Origin: CAVQNQ01 sp963714205
Lineage (GTDB): Bacteria; Acidobacteriota; Terriglobia; Bryobacterales; Bryobacteraceae
Assembly (NCBI GenBank): GCA_963714205.1
Contig: CAVQNQ010000004.1
Coordinates: 558,001 to 622,000 of the forward strand
Reading direction: 5' to 3'
Length of the DNA: 64,000 bases
In this document: positions 53,488-64,000 of the stretch, piece after piece
Layout of the letters: each line of letters opens with the position of its first letter
How positions within the stretch are numbered: the first letter of the stretch is position 1
Program-made: the position numbers and the translations under genes
The notes under the pieces: generated by a model
Databases searched by the model: none
Seen by the model: only the letters and a program-made list of their open reading frames with translations
What the model was told of the DNA's origin: nothing

Positions 53488-55326
53488 ATGCAACTTTGGC
53501 TTATTCCCGCTCTTCCGCTGGCAGGCTTTCTCATCAATGGGATCTTCGGGCGCCGATTCTCGAAGGGCATGGTCAACCTGGTGGCCATCGGCAGTGTGGT
53601 GCTCTCCTTCGCGTGGGTGCTGAAGACCATCCTCGGCCTGGGCGGCCTGCACGCGGCTTACACCGAGCACTACTTCACGTGGATTCAGAGCGGCGCACTA
53701 ACCGTGAATTGTGACATGGCGGTGGACCGGCTCACCGTGGTGATGCTGCTGGTGGTGACGGGCATCGGCTCGCTGATCCACGTTTACTCGATCGGCTACA
53801 TGGCGCACGAGGGCGGTTACTACCGCTTCTTCGCGTACATGAACCTCTTCATGTTCTTCATGCTGGTGCTGGTGCTGGCGGCCAACTACCTGGTGCTGTT
53901 CGTGGGATGGGAAGGCGTGGGGCTGTGCAGCTACCTGCTGATCGGGTTCTACTTCGATAAGAAGTTCGCCACGGACGCGGGCAACAAGGCGTTCATCGTC
54001 AATCGCATCGGCGATTTCGGATTCTCGCTGGCCATGTTCTACATGGTGCGCAGCTTCGGATCGCTCGATTTCGGCACGGTCTTTCAGAAAGCCCCCGGCG
54101 CACCCGAGGCGACCCTGACGCTCATCGGGCTGCTGCTCATGCTGGGAGCTTGCGGCAAATCGGCGCAATTGCCGCTGTATGTCTGGCTGCCGGACGCCAT
54201 GGCCGGCCCGACGCCGGTTTCCGCGCTGATCCACGCGGCCACCATGGTGACCGCGGGCGTCTACATGACGGCGCGCTCGTGGGCGATTTACATGCACGCA
54301 CCCGCCGCGATGGCGACCATCGCGGTGATCGGCATCGCCACGGCTTTCTTCGCCGCCACCATTGGCCTGGCGCAGAACGATATCAAGAAGGTCTTCGCGT
54401 ATTCCACCGTTTCGCAGCTCGGCTACATGTTCGTGGGCGTGGGATGCGGCGCGTTTTCGGCGGGCATTTACCACCTGATGACCCACGCGTTTTTCAAGGC
54501 GCTGTTGTTCCTCGGCGCGGGCAGCGTGATCCACGCACTCTCGGGCGAGCAGGACCTACGCAACATGGGCGGCCTGCGCGACAAGATCCCCTGGACCTTC
54601 TGGACGATGATGGCCGCGGCACTCGCGATTTCGGGCATCCCGCCCTTCGCCGGTTTCTTCAGCAAGGACGCCGTCCTGCTGGCCGCTTATCACTATGCGC
54701 CCTGGATGTACTGGCTGGGCACGGTCACGGCCGGCATGACGGCGTTCTACGTGTTCCGCGCCATGTTCCTGGCCTTTTTCGGCGAGTATCGCGGCGAGCA
54801 CCACCCGCACGAATCGCCGCCGGTCATGGTGATCCCACTGGCCGTGCTGGCGCTGCTCTCGATTGGCGGCGGCCTCTTCTTCAAGGTTCCGGAATTCCTG
54901 GGCACTCTCTTTCCGGCGCTCGAGACCACGGAAGACATCGGCTTGATGGCCCTTTCGGTGGCGGCCGGCGTAATTGGGATTCTGGTGGCCTGGTGGATGT
55001 ACGTGGCGCGTCCCGGAATGGCCGATAGTTTCGCCAGCCATGTGAAGGGCCTCTACACGCTGATCTACAACAAGTACTTCGTGGACGAGATCTACGATGC
55101 GGCGGTGGTGAAGCCGGTAGTGGACGGCTCGCGCGAAGTTCTGTGGAAGGGCGTGGATGTCGGGGTCATCGATGGCGCGGTGAACGGCATCGGGGCGCGC
55201 GCGCGCAATACCGGGAGCGTGCTGCGGCTCATGCAGTCCGGCAATATACGCAGCTACGCCACGTGGGTCCTGTTCGGGTCGGTGGTGGTGATTGTGGCGA
55301 TGGGGTTCGCGGGAGGACTGCGATGA
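53488..55326 (+). CDS. nuoL: NADH-quinone oxidoreductase subunit L
   Basis: 612 aa antiporter-like subunit. FVGWEGVGLCSYLLIGFYF, LPLYVWLPDAMAGPTPVSALIHAATMVTAGVYM, LAQNDIKKVFAYSTVSQLGYMFVG and GIPPFAGFFSKDAVL are present, and the C-terminal lateral helix region (YTLIYNKYFVDEIYDAAVVKP) is complete. ATG 53488 is after the tandem repeat. Overlaps nuoM by 4 nt (ATGA). Confidence 0.96.
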   Translation: MQLWLIPALPLAGFLINGIFGRRFSKGMVNLVAIGSVVLSFAWVLKTILGLGGLHAAYTEHYFTWIQSGALTVNCDMAVDRLTVVMLLVVTGIGSLIHVYSIGYMAHEGGYYRFFAYMNLFMFFMLVLVLAANYLVLFVGWEGVGLCSYLLIGFYFDKKFATDAGNKAFIVNRIGDFGFSLAMFYMVRSFGSLDFGTVFQKAPGAPEATLTLIGLLLMLGACGKSAQLPLYVWLPDAMAGPTPVSALIHAATMVTAGVYMTARSWAIYMHAPAAMATIAVIGIATAFFAATIGLAQNDIKKVFAYSTVSQLGYMFVGVGCGAFSAGIYHLMTHAFFKALLFLGAGSVIHALSGEQDLRNMGGLRDKIPWTFWTMMAAALAISGIPPFAGFFSKDAVLLAAYHYAPWMYWLGTVTAGMTAFYVFRAMFLAFFGEYRGEHHPHESPPVMVIPLAVLALLSIGGGLFFKVPEFLGTLFPALETTEDIGLMALSVAAGVIGILVAWWMYVARPGMADSFASHVKGLYTLIYNKYFVDEIYDAAVVKPVVDGSREVLWKGVDVGVIDGAVNGIGARARNTGSVLRLMQSGNIRSYATWVLFGSVVVIVAMGFAGGLR

Positions 55327-56852
55327 ACCTGCTCACGGTGGTCCTGCTGCTGCCGCTGGTGGGCTTCCTGGTGGCCCTGGCGGTACCGCGCTCTTCGAAG
55401 GGTTTCAGCCGCTGCTGGGCGATGGGTATTTCGCTGGCCACATTTCTGGTTTCGGTAGTGCTGCCGTTCCGCTTCGCTCACGGCAGGGCGTGGGACCGGT
55501 TTACCGTGGACCTGCCGTGGATCGCCTCGCCGGAGATTCATTTCCACATCGCCGCCGATGGCGTGAGCCTCTGGCTGGTGCTGCTCTCGACGCTTCTGAC
55601 GCCGCTGTGCGTGCTGATCTCATGGCACTCCATAAGCAGCCGGGTGAAGGAGTTTTACGCCTTCCTGCTGCTGCTGGAATTCGGCCTGGTGGGCGTGTTC
55701 ATCGCGCAGGATCTGTTTCTGTTCTACGTCTTCTGGGAAGTCTCGCTCGTGCCGATGTACTTCCTGATCGGGATCTGGGGCCATGAGCGGCGCATCTATG
55801 CGGCGGTGAAGTTTTTCCTGTACACCATGGCCGGCTCGGTGCTGATGCTGGCGGCCATCATCTATATCTACAACCGCACCCAGACCTTCAGCTATCCCGC
55901 TCTGGTGGGAATGCTGGCGAGCGGCCGCCTGGCCTTCTCACCGGCGGAGGAAATGCTGCTGTTCCTGGCATTCTTCGTGGCCTTCGCCATCAAGGTGCCG
56001 CTCTTTCCGCTGCACACCTGGCTGCCGGATGCGCACGTGGAAGCGCCCACGGCCGGTTCCATCATGCTGGCCAGCGTGATGCTGAAGATGGGCACATACG
56101 GAATCCTGCGCTTCTGCCTGCCCCTGTTTCCCGGCGCGGCGCGCCAATGCGCGCCGTGGATCGCCACGCTCGCCATCATCGGCATCATTTACGGCGCGCT
56201 GGTGGCGATGGTGCAGCCCAACATGAAGAAGCTGGTGGCCTATTCGTCGGTGAGCCACCTGGGCTTCGTCGTGCTGGGCATCTTCTCGTTCACGCAGATG
56301 GGCCTCGATGGCGCGGTCTACCAGATGCTGAACCACGGCATCTCGACGGGCGCGCTGTTCCTGATCGTCGGCTTCTGTATGAGCGCCGGCATTCGCTGGC
56401 CATCGCCGATTACGGCGGCGTAGCGACCGCCGCGCCGTGGCTCTCCACGGCGTTTCTGATCACCACGCTGGCGAGCATCGGGCTGCCGCTGCTGAACAAT
56501 TTCGTGGGCGAGTTCCTGGTGCTGCAAGGGACGGCCCTGGCGCACTTCAACTGGACCGCGTGGGCGGCCATCGGCGTGATTCTCTCCGCCTGCTACATGC
56601 TGTGGATGTACCAGCGCGTGTTTTACGGCGTGGCCGGCGACGAGGTGAGGGCGCACGTTTCCGATCTCAAGCCGCGCGAGTGGGCTGCCGTGATTCCGCT
56701 GATCGCCATGATGGTGTGGATGGGGATCCATCCGCAATCGTTCCTGCCTTCGGTGGGCAGGGCGACGGCGCGGGTGCTGGATCAGACCTCGATCAACGTG
56801 CAGTTCCGCGTCGAGGCGCGTCCACCGGCGCACACGCTAACGGAGGTGGCGC

Positions 56853-56863
<11 letters not shown>
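55323..56863 (+). CDS. nuoM: NADH-quinone oxidoreductase subunit M, with one frameshift
   Basis: About 513 residues if repaired. The first frame is good from ATG 55323 (EISLVPMYFLIGIWG, KVPLFPLHTWLPDAHVEAPTAGSIMLASVMLKMGTYG, YSSVSHLGFVVLGIF) up to GALFLIVGF near 56371-56376, then reads nonsense to a stop at 56423. The expected LYERRHSLAIADYGGV continues in the frame ending at 56863, consistent with one missing base. The second part has ASIGLPLLNNFVGEFLVL, normal for NuoM. Confidence 0.88.
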
Positions 56864-59376
<2,513 letters not shown>

Positions 59377-59422
59377 ATGACAACCAAGTGAAGGAGTTTT
59401 GAAACCAATAGGAGAATGATCC

Positions 59423-60481
59423 ATGTACAGAACAAAGGCTTACTCCGCTGCAAGCGATACATCGCCGCTCGTCTTTACGACGGTGACGCGTAGAGATCCA
59501 ACCGACCGCGACGTTGCGATCGACATCTTATTTTGCGGGATCTGCCACTCCGATCTCCACTCGGTCCGCAACGAGTGGAGCAGCATCATGCCCACTACCT
59601 ACCCGATTGTCCCAGGCCATGAGATCGTCGGTCGCGTCACCAGGGTCGGCTCCGCGGTTAGCGCGTTCAAGCCCGGCGACCTCGCCGCTGTCGGCTGCAT
59701 GGTCGATTCCGATCGCACCTGCCCCGAGTGCCATGCCGGCTTCGAGCAGTTCTGTCCCAACGCGACCTTCACCTACAATTCCCCGGATAAGCACCTCGGC
59801 GGCGTCACCTATGGCGGCTACTCCGATAGCATCGTCGTCGATGAGCACTTCGTTTTGCGCGTCCCTGCCAACCTCGAACCCGCCGGAGCCGCGCCTCTCC
59901 TCTGCGCCGGAATCACGACATACTCGCCCATGCGCCGCCGGGGCGTCGGCAAGGGCAAGAAAGTCGGTGTGGTCGGCCTCGGCGGACTGGGCCACATGGC
60001 AGTGAAGATTGCTCATGCGCTCGGAGCTCACGTGGTTGTCTTCACGACTTCACCCCAAAAGAAGGAAGACGCGCTCCGCCTCGGGGCCGACGAAGTCGTT
60101 ATCTCGCGCCATGCGAACGAGATGAAAAAGCACGTCTGGAGCTTCGACTTTATCCTCGACGCCGTCTCCGCCGATCACGACATCAACACCTATATCAACC
60201 TGCTCGGCCGCGACGGCTACATCACCCTCGTCGGCGCTCCCGAGAAGCCTTTTGCCGTCGCCGGTTTCGGCCTTTTGTTCGGACGCCGCAGCCTCTCCGG
60301 ATCGCTCATCGGCGGTATTGCCGAGACCCAGGAGATGCTCGACTTCTGCGGCGCGCAGCACATCACCGCCGACGTGGAAGTCATCCCCATCCAGAAGGTC
60401 AACGAGGCCTATGAGAGGATGCTGAAGTCCGATGTGAAGTACCGCTTCTCCATCGATATGGCATCTCTCAAATCTGAGTAA
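59423..60481 (+). CDS. Zinc-dependent NAD(P) alcohol dehydrogenase (cinnamyl-alcohol/YahK type)
   Basis: 352 aa. Catalytic zinc Cys in GICHSDLH, His and Glu in PGHEIVGRV, four structural-zinc cysteines in SDRTCPECHAGFEQFCPN, and the nucleotide-binding GLGGLGHMAVKIA. Reduces aldehydes with NADPH in related enzymes. 46 nt after the aldo/keto reductase gene on the same strand, with AATAGGAG before ATG 59423; the pair may form an aldehyde-detoxification operon. Confidence 0.92.
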   Translation: MYRTKAYSAASDTSPLVFTTVTRRDPTDRDVAIDILFCGICHSDLHSVRNEWSSIMPTTYPIVPGHEIVGRVTRVGSAVSAFKPGDLAAVGCMVDSDRTCPECHAGFEQFCPNATFTYNSPDKHLGGVTYGGYSDSIVVDEHFVLRVPANLEPAGAAPLLCAGITTYSPMRRRGVGKGKKVGVVGLGGLGHMAVKIAHALGAHVVVFTTSPQKKEDALRLGADEVVISRHANEMKKHVWSFDFILDAVSADHDINTYINLLGRDGYITLVGAPEKPFAVAGFGLLFGRRSLSGSLIGGIAETQEMLDFCGAQHITADVEVIPIQKVNEAYERMLKSDVKYRFSIDMASLKSE

Positions 60482-60571
60482 GGCGATGAAACACTTTGTG
60501 CTCTCTTGAACAGGTTCCGCCGCCAACTGCCAAGCTCGAACTACCGGATTAAGCTCGTGTCGAACGGTCAT

Positions 60572-60604
60572 ACAGTCGCGGTTCCGATCCGGAGCCGCGA
60601 CTGT
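60572..60604. terminator. Strong hairpin between convergent genes, probable bidirectional terminator
   Basis: ACAGTCGCGG (60572-60581) and CCGCGACTGT (60595-60604) form a perfect 10-bp stem, with inner TCCG/CGGA. It lies in the 140-bp gap between the alcohol dehydrogenase and the convergent LTXXQ gene. There is no T-run on either strand, so the call rests on position and stem strength. Confidence 0.5.
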
Positions 60605-60621
60605 TGGAGCGCGTTTGGCGG

Positions 60622-61092
60622 TCAGCCGTTGGTGCGTTGGGCGCGCCGCTGCTCGAGGCGCTGCCGGAACTGCTGGTGCATCTGGTCAGCCTTGGCGCGC
60701 TGGTCGGGCGTCAGGCCGCTGTAGAACTTAGCCAGCGCCTGGGCGCGAATCGCCATCACCTGACCGCGCAGCGTGCCCTGAGTGGTAGCGAGGCTCTGGA
60801 TCCGAGCTGTGTCGTTGGCTTTGACCGCCGCGGCCATGGCCTCCCGGTTCTGTTGCAACTGCTGCCGGATCGGCTGTGCGGTCTGGCGCGCCTGTTGGAA
60901 GATGGCTTTGGCTTGCTGTTTTTGCGCGTCGGTCAAATTCAGGTTCTGCATCATCCGGTTACGAATGCGCGCGTGCATTCCGGCCATCGGTTTTGCAGGG
61001 GCCGGTTGGGGCGCGGGGGTCGCTTGCTGAGCGAACGACATGCCGGCCGCCAGGGCGGCCACTGCTGCGAATCGAGTTAAATTGCTTTTCAT
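60622..61092 (-). CDS. Periplasmic LTXXQ-motif protein (Spy/CpxP-like)
   Basis: 156 aa from ATG 61092, with GGAGGAG upstream; the frame is open to 61236 but the signal peptide (RFAAVAALAAGMSFAQQ) begins here. Two LTxxQ motifs are visible: LTDAQ in MQNLNLTDAQKQQAKAIF and LTPDQ in FYSGLTPDQRAKAD, in an all-helical Gln/Arg-rich body, as in the CpxP/Spy chaperone family. It is divergent from an OmpR-type regulator and kinase, the same arrangement as cpxP and cpxRA in enterobacteria. Confidence 0.85.
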   Translation of the reverse strand: MKSNLTRFAAVAALAAGMSFAQQATPAPQPAPAKPMAGMHARIRNRMMQNLNLTDAQKQQAKAIFQQARQTAQPIRQQLQQNREAMAAAVKANDTARIQSLATTQGTLRGQVMAIRAQALAKFYSGLTPDQRAKADQMHQQFRQRLEQRRAQRTNG

Positions 61093-61130
61093 GGGGTTTC
61101 TCCTCCCACTTCCGAATCTAAGGGCCGGGT

Positions 61131-61167
61131 GTAAACGGCATTTGTCCCGGCGGTAAAAGTACGTAAA
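61131..61167. promoter_or_regulatory. GTAAA direct repeats, possible CpxR-type operator
   Basis: GTAAA occurs at 61131-61135, 61153-61157 and 61163-61167. The last two are spaced by exactly 5 nt, giving GTAAA-N5-GTAAA, the known CpxR box of Escherichia coli; the first is 22 bp (two helical turns) away. They lie 39-75 bp upstream of the LTXXQ gene start in the divergent promoter region. Confidence 0.55.
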
Positions 61168-61226
61168 GACGGGCCTCGTAATAGATAACCCGGAAATGCG
61201 CGCGGTGTCGCGACGCGGGCGGTCCG

Positions 61227-61241
61227 TTACAAACACTTACA
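61227..61241. promoter_or_regulatory. TTACA-N5-TTACA direct repeat, second possible regulator site
   Basis: TTACA at 61227-61231 and again at 61237-61241, a 10-bp period. Read on the minus strand this is TGTAA-N5-TGTAA, similar to the GTAAA repeats on the other side. It is 34 bp before the regulator start, suitable for autoregulation. Confidence 0.45.
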
Positions 61242-61274
61242 GGCGCGTGGCGGAGGCAGTGGTAAATTAAAGCC

Positions 61275-61976
61275 GTGAACATCCTGGTTATTGACGACGA
61301 CGCGGAGCTGTGTTCCCTGTTGGGTGAGTTTCTACGCCGCGAGGGCTTCACCATGGATTGCGAGCACGAGGGTCATCGGGGATTGCAGAAGGCCGCGCAG
61401 CCCGGCGTGGACCTGATAGTCCTGGACGTAATGCTGCCCGGCCTGGATGGATTTGAGATCCTGCGCCGCCTGCGCCGTGAGAGCAAGGTCCCGGTAATCA
61501 TGCTGACCGCGCGCGGTGAGGATGTGGACCGCATCGTGGGCCTGGAGTTGGGGGCCGACGATTACCTGCCCAAGCCCTTCAACCCGCGCGAGCTGGCGGC
61601 GCGCATCCGCGCGGTCCTGCGCCGTTATGAGCTGCGTCCGGTGCCCGAAGGCCACGCGGGGCAGCGCCTGGAGATTAACGGCGTGACGCTCGACCCCGGA
61701 TCGCGCGAGGTCCACTCGCGCGGAAAACGGGTGGATCTGACCACCTTCGAATTCGACATTCTGGAGATGCTGATGCGCGCGGCCGGGCGGGTGCTCTCGC
61801 GCGATGCCCTCATGGAGAACCTGTACAACCGCAAGGCCACGCCCTTCGACCGCTCCATCGACATGCACATCAGCCACCTTCGTAAGAAGCTCGAAGAAGG
61901 CGAGGCTCTCATCAAGACCATCCGCGGCGTGGGCTATCAATTCTGCCGCACGCCCGAAGAGGGCGCCGCCGAATGA
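61275..61976 (+). CDS. Response regulator, OmpR/PhoB family (CpxR-like)
   Basis: 233 aa from GTG 61275. Receiver domain ILVIDDDAELCSLLGEFL, phospho-acceptor Asp in IVLDVMLPGLDGFEIL, switch Thr in MLTARGEDVD, Lys in YLPKPFNPREL; then a winged helix ending SIDMHISHLRKKLEEGEALIKTIRGVGYQF. NPRELAARIRAVLRR and the winged-helix ending are of the CpxR type. Overlaps the kinase gene by 4 nt. Confidence 0.93.
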   Translation: MNILVIDDDAELCSLLGEFLRREGFTMDCEHEGHRGLQKAAQPGVDLIVLDVMLPGLDGFEILRRLRRESKVPVIMLTARGEDVDRIVGLELGADDYLPKPFNPRELAARIRAVLRRYELRPVPEGHAGQRLEINGVTLDPGSREVHSRGKRVDLTTFEFDILEMLMRAAGRVLSRDALMENLYNRKATPFDRSIDMHISHLRKKLEEGEALIKTIRGVGYQFCRTPEEGAAE

Positions 61977-63298
61977 ATTCGCTTTTCGCCAAAATTCTGC
62001 TATGGTTCTGGTGCACGCTGGCGATCTCGGTGGTGGGGTCGGCGCTCATCTCGGCGCTCGATGTCAACGAGAGCAATACGGACCGGCGGGCGCTCATCGG
62101 CCGCCTGGTCGCGAACGAGCTGGAGATGGCCCGCGCGGCCTATGAGTCCGGCGGCCGTCCGGCGCTGGCGGCCTGTATGGAGAATCTGCACAGCACCTAC
62201 GATGCGTCCGGCATTCTCACCGACCAGAACGGCCGGGACCTCTTGACGGGCCAGGATCGCGCGTCCTTGGTGCGGCTGGCCCGCGCAGCTTCGCGCCCGC
62301 AGCTCGGCTTTCGCCTCTTCACCCTGCGCAACGGAATGGCAGCCAGGGCCGCGGACGACGGCCACTACTGGTTCTTTCTGCTGGTGCCGCGCGCCCGGCT
62401 GGGATCCTGGTTCCTGATGCCGGAGCACATGTTCATGCTGGCGGTAGCCGCGCTGATGTGCTACTGGCTGGCTTTCCATCTGACCAGCCCGGTGCGCGAC
62501 CTGCAAAGGGCCGTGGAACGGTTCGGCCGAGGCGATCTTTCGGCCCGCGCCGGATCGCGCCGGCGGGACGAGCTCGGTCAATTGGCCCGCGCCTTCGACC
62601 GCATGGCCGGCCGCATGGAAAAGCTGGTAGGCGCCGAGCGGCGCCTCCTGCTCGATATCTCACACGAGCTACGCTCGCCCCTGGCGCGCCTGGGCGTGGC
62701 TGTCGAACTGGCCCGCTCCGGCGAGGAAAGCGAACGCCAGGCGGCGCTCGACCGAATCCAGAAAGAGTCGGACCGCCTCAACTCCCTGGTCGGCCAGCTC
62801 CTCGAAGTGACGCGCGCCGAAGGCGATCCTCAAGCTCTTCGCCGCGATGGCCTGCGCCTGGACGGGCTGGTCCGGCAGTTGGTGGACGAGTCGGGTATCG
62901 AGGCGGCTGCGCACGGTAGCCGGGTGGTTTTCGAGGAGCACGAGCCGGTAACCGTGGAAGGAGATCAGGAGCTGCTGCGCCGGGCCATCGAGAACGCGGT
63001 TCGCAATGCCATCCGCTATGCGCCGGCGGGATCGGCCGTGGAAGTCTCGCTGGCGCGCCAGAACGGCAAAGCTGTCGTGAAGGTGCGCGACCATGGGCCC
63101 GGAGTTCCGGAGGAGGCGTTGCCGAGGCTCTTCGATGCGTTCTACAGGGTTGATACGGCCCGCGACCGCTCGAGCGGGGGCGTCGGCCTGGGCCTTTCCA
63201 TCGCGCGGCGTGCCGTGGAGCTGCACCAGGGCGCCATTCGCGCGCGCAATGCCCAGCCGGGCCTGGAAGTGGAGATCGAGCTGCCCGCGCGCGCCTGA
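61973..63298 (+). CDS. Sensor histidine kinase (CpxA-like)
   Basis: 441 aa. N-terminal membrane helix (ILLWFWCTLAISVVGSALISAL), a periplasmic sensor of about 130 residues, second helix (MLAVAALMCYWLAFHL), HAMP (TSPVRDLQRAVERFGRGDLSAR), HisKA with LLLDISHELRSPLARLGVAVE, N-box AIENAVRNAIRYAP, G1 VRDHGPGVPEEALP, G2 SSGGVGLGLSIARRAVE. ATG 61973 overlaps the regulator stop. The layout is that of CpxA/EnvZ-type kinases. Confidence 0.92.
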   Translation: MNSLFAKILLWFWCTLAISVVGSALISALDVNESNTDRRALIGRLVANELEMARAAYESGGRPALAACMENLHSTYDASGILTDQNGRDLLTGQDRASLVRLARAASRPQLGFRLFTLRNGMAARAADDGHYWFFLLVPRARLGSWFLMPEHMFMLAVAALMCYWLAFHLTSPVRDLQRAVERFGRGDLSARAGSRRRDELGQLARAFDRMAGRMEKLVGAERRLLLDISHELRSPLARLGVAVELARSGEESERQAALDRIQKESDRLNSLVGQLLEVTRAEGDPQALRRDGLRLDGLVRQLVDESGIEAAAHGSRVVFEEHEPVTVEGDQELLRRAIENAVRNAIRYAPAGSAVEVSLARQNGKAVVKVRDHGPGVPEEALPRLFDAFYRVDTARDRSSGGVGLGLSIARRAVELHQGAIRARNAQPGLEVEIELPARA

Positions 63299-63312
63299 AC
63301 GGAGGGCGGAGC

Positions 63313-64000
63313 GTGTTACGCTCGTACTTCCCGATGCGCAAGCTCCCGATTATCGTTCTCCTGAGCGGGTGCCTGCCCGTGTTCGGCTGGGGCCCCGAGG
63401 GTCACAGCCTGATAGCCCGGATCGCCGAAGCCCAGCTCACCGCGGCCACCCGCGCGCGCGTGGCCGAAATTCTGGGACCCGGGACGAGTCTGGCTTCGAT
63501 CGCCAGTTGGGCCGACGAGGTGCGCCGCTCGCGGCCGCAGACCGCCAACTGGCATTTCATCGACATTCCCATCTCCCGGCCGCACCTGGATATGGCCCGC
63601 GATTGCCCCCACGGCGATTGCGTGATCGCCGAGATCGAGAGTCTCGAGCGATCCCTGCGCGACCCAGCGCTCCCGGCCGCCCGGCGCCGCGAAGATTTGA
63701 TGTTCCTGGTGCATTTCGTGGGCGACATGCATCAGCCGCTGCACTGTTCCGACAACGGGGACAAGGGCGGCAACGACGTGCGCGTGGAGTTTGCGGGCCA
63801 CTCCACCAACTTGCACGCCCTGTGGGATAGCGGCCTCGTGGGCCGCATCGGCACGGAAGAGCAGCTTCTGCCGGCGCTCTCCGCGGCCTCGGCGCGCAAT
63901 CGGCGGAAGTGGTCCAAAGGGACGGTGGAACAGTGGGCCGAAGAGTCCCACAAGGCCGCTCGCAAGACGGTGTACGCGCGTTTGCCGCAACCCAGCGGGG
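63313..64000 (+). CDS. S1/P1-family nuclease, 3' end cut by window edge
   Basis: 229 codons visible from GTG 63313, chosen for GGAGGG 6 nt upstream; ATG 63334 is in frame. Signal peptide IIVLLSGCLPVFG ends just before WGPEGH, so the conserved Trp would be the mature N-terminus and a zinc ligand, as in P1 nuclease. Other ligands: WADEVR, HFIDIP, FVGDMHQPLH, LHALWDSG. Degrades single-stranded nucleic acids and 3'-nucleotides in the periplasm. It lies 14 nt after the sensor kinase and is probably co-transcribed. Confidence 0.9.
   Translation, partial: MLRSYFPMRKLPIIVLLSGCLPVFGWGPEGHSLIARIAEAQLTAATRARVAEILGPGTSLASIASWADEVRRSRPQTANWHFIDIPISRPHLDMARDCPHGDCVIAEIESLERSLRDPALPAARRREDLMFLVHFVGDMHQPLHCSDNGDKGGNDVRVEFAGHSTNLHALWDSGLVGRIGTEEQLLPALSAASARNRRKWSKGTVEQWAEESHKAARKTVYARLPQPSG

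Overview
The window looks like chromosome of an acidobacterium of the Solibacter/Bryobacter kind (Bryobacterales). This is inferred from gene content: two secreted proteins with the Solibacter-type C-terminal domain (TIGR03437 family), one large acidobacterial duplicated orphan permease (ADOP), bacillithiol synthase BshC, a GH106-type glycosidase, and uniformly GC-rich coding sequence. No rRNA, tRNA, CRISPR array, prophage or insertion sequence was recognised.

Layout. 1-13.4 kb is mostly housekeeping: a sugar-binding lipoprotein and ROK kinase (minus strand, kinase cut by the window edge), a WalJ-type metallohydrolase, purB, a hybrid histidine kinase, a radical SAM protein overlapping a beta-carbonic anhydrase, class II DAHP synthase, a CPBP membrane protease, and the conserved pair dxr-rseP. 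13.4-24 kb holds bshC, a large exported glycosidase, a beta-barrel protein and the two TIGR03437 proteins. 24-35 kb is a Tad (Flp) pilus locus: a LuxR-type response regulator, an AT-rich control region, a PilZ protein, a GT-C-like membrane protein, the Flp pilin, then cpaB, cpaC, tadZ, tadA, tadB and tadC. It runs without a strand change into a tail (35-38.8 kb) of two tandem 31-32 aa membrane micro-proteins with poly-arginine ends, an alpha/alpha-toroid (squalene-cyclase-like) protein, a Tat-exported DUF362 lipoprotein, a second GT-C-like protein and a third micro-protein. 38.8-45.3 kb carries an ADOP permease, a PAS protein, an S10 peptidase, an RsbW/STAS pair and thiS. 45.3-58.3 kb is a complex I operon (nuoACDEFGHJKLMN) that lacks nuoB and nuoI; nuoG and nuoM are frameshifted as given. 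58.3-60.5 kb has an aldo/keto reductase and an alcohol dehydrogenase. 60.6-64 kb is a Cpx-like envelope-stress module: an LTXXQ/Spy-CpxP-like periplasmic protein divergent from an OmpR-type regulator and sensor kinase, followed by an S1/P1 nuclease cut by the window end.

The observations most worth following are the poly-arginine micro-proteins and folded leaders behind the Tad locus, the Cpx-like module whose divergent promoter region contains GTAAA-N5-GTAAA direct repeats, and the incomplete, frameshifted complex I operon. All function calls come from reading motifs and family resemblance; no database search was run.
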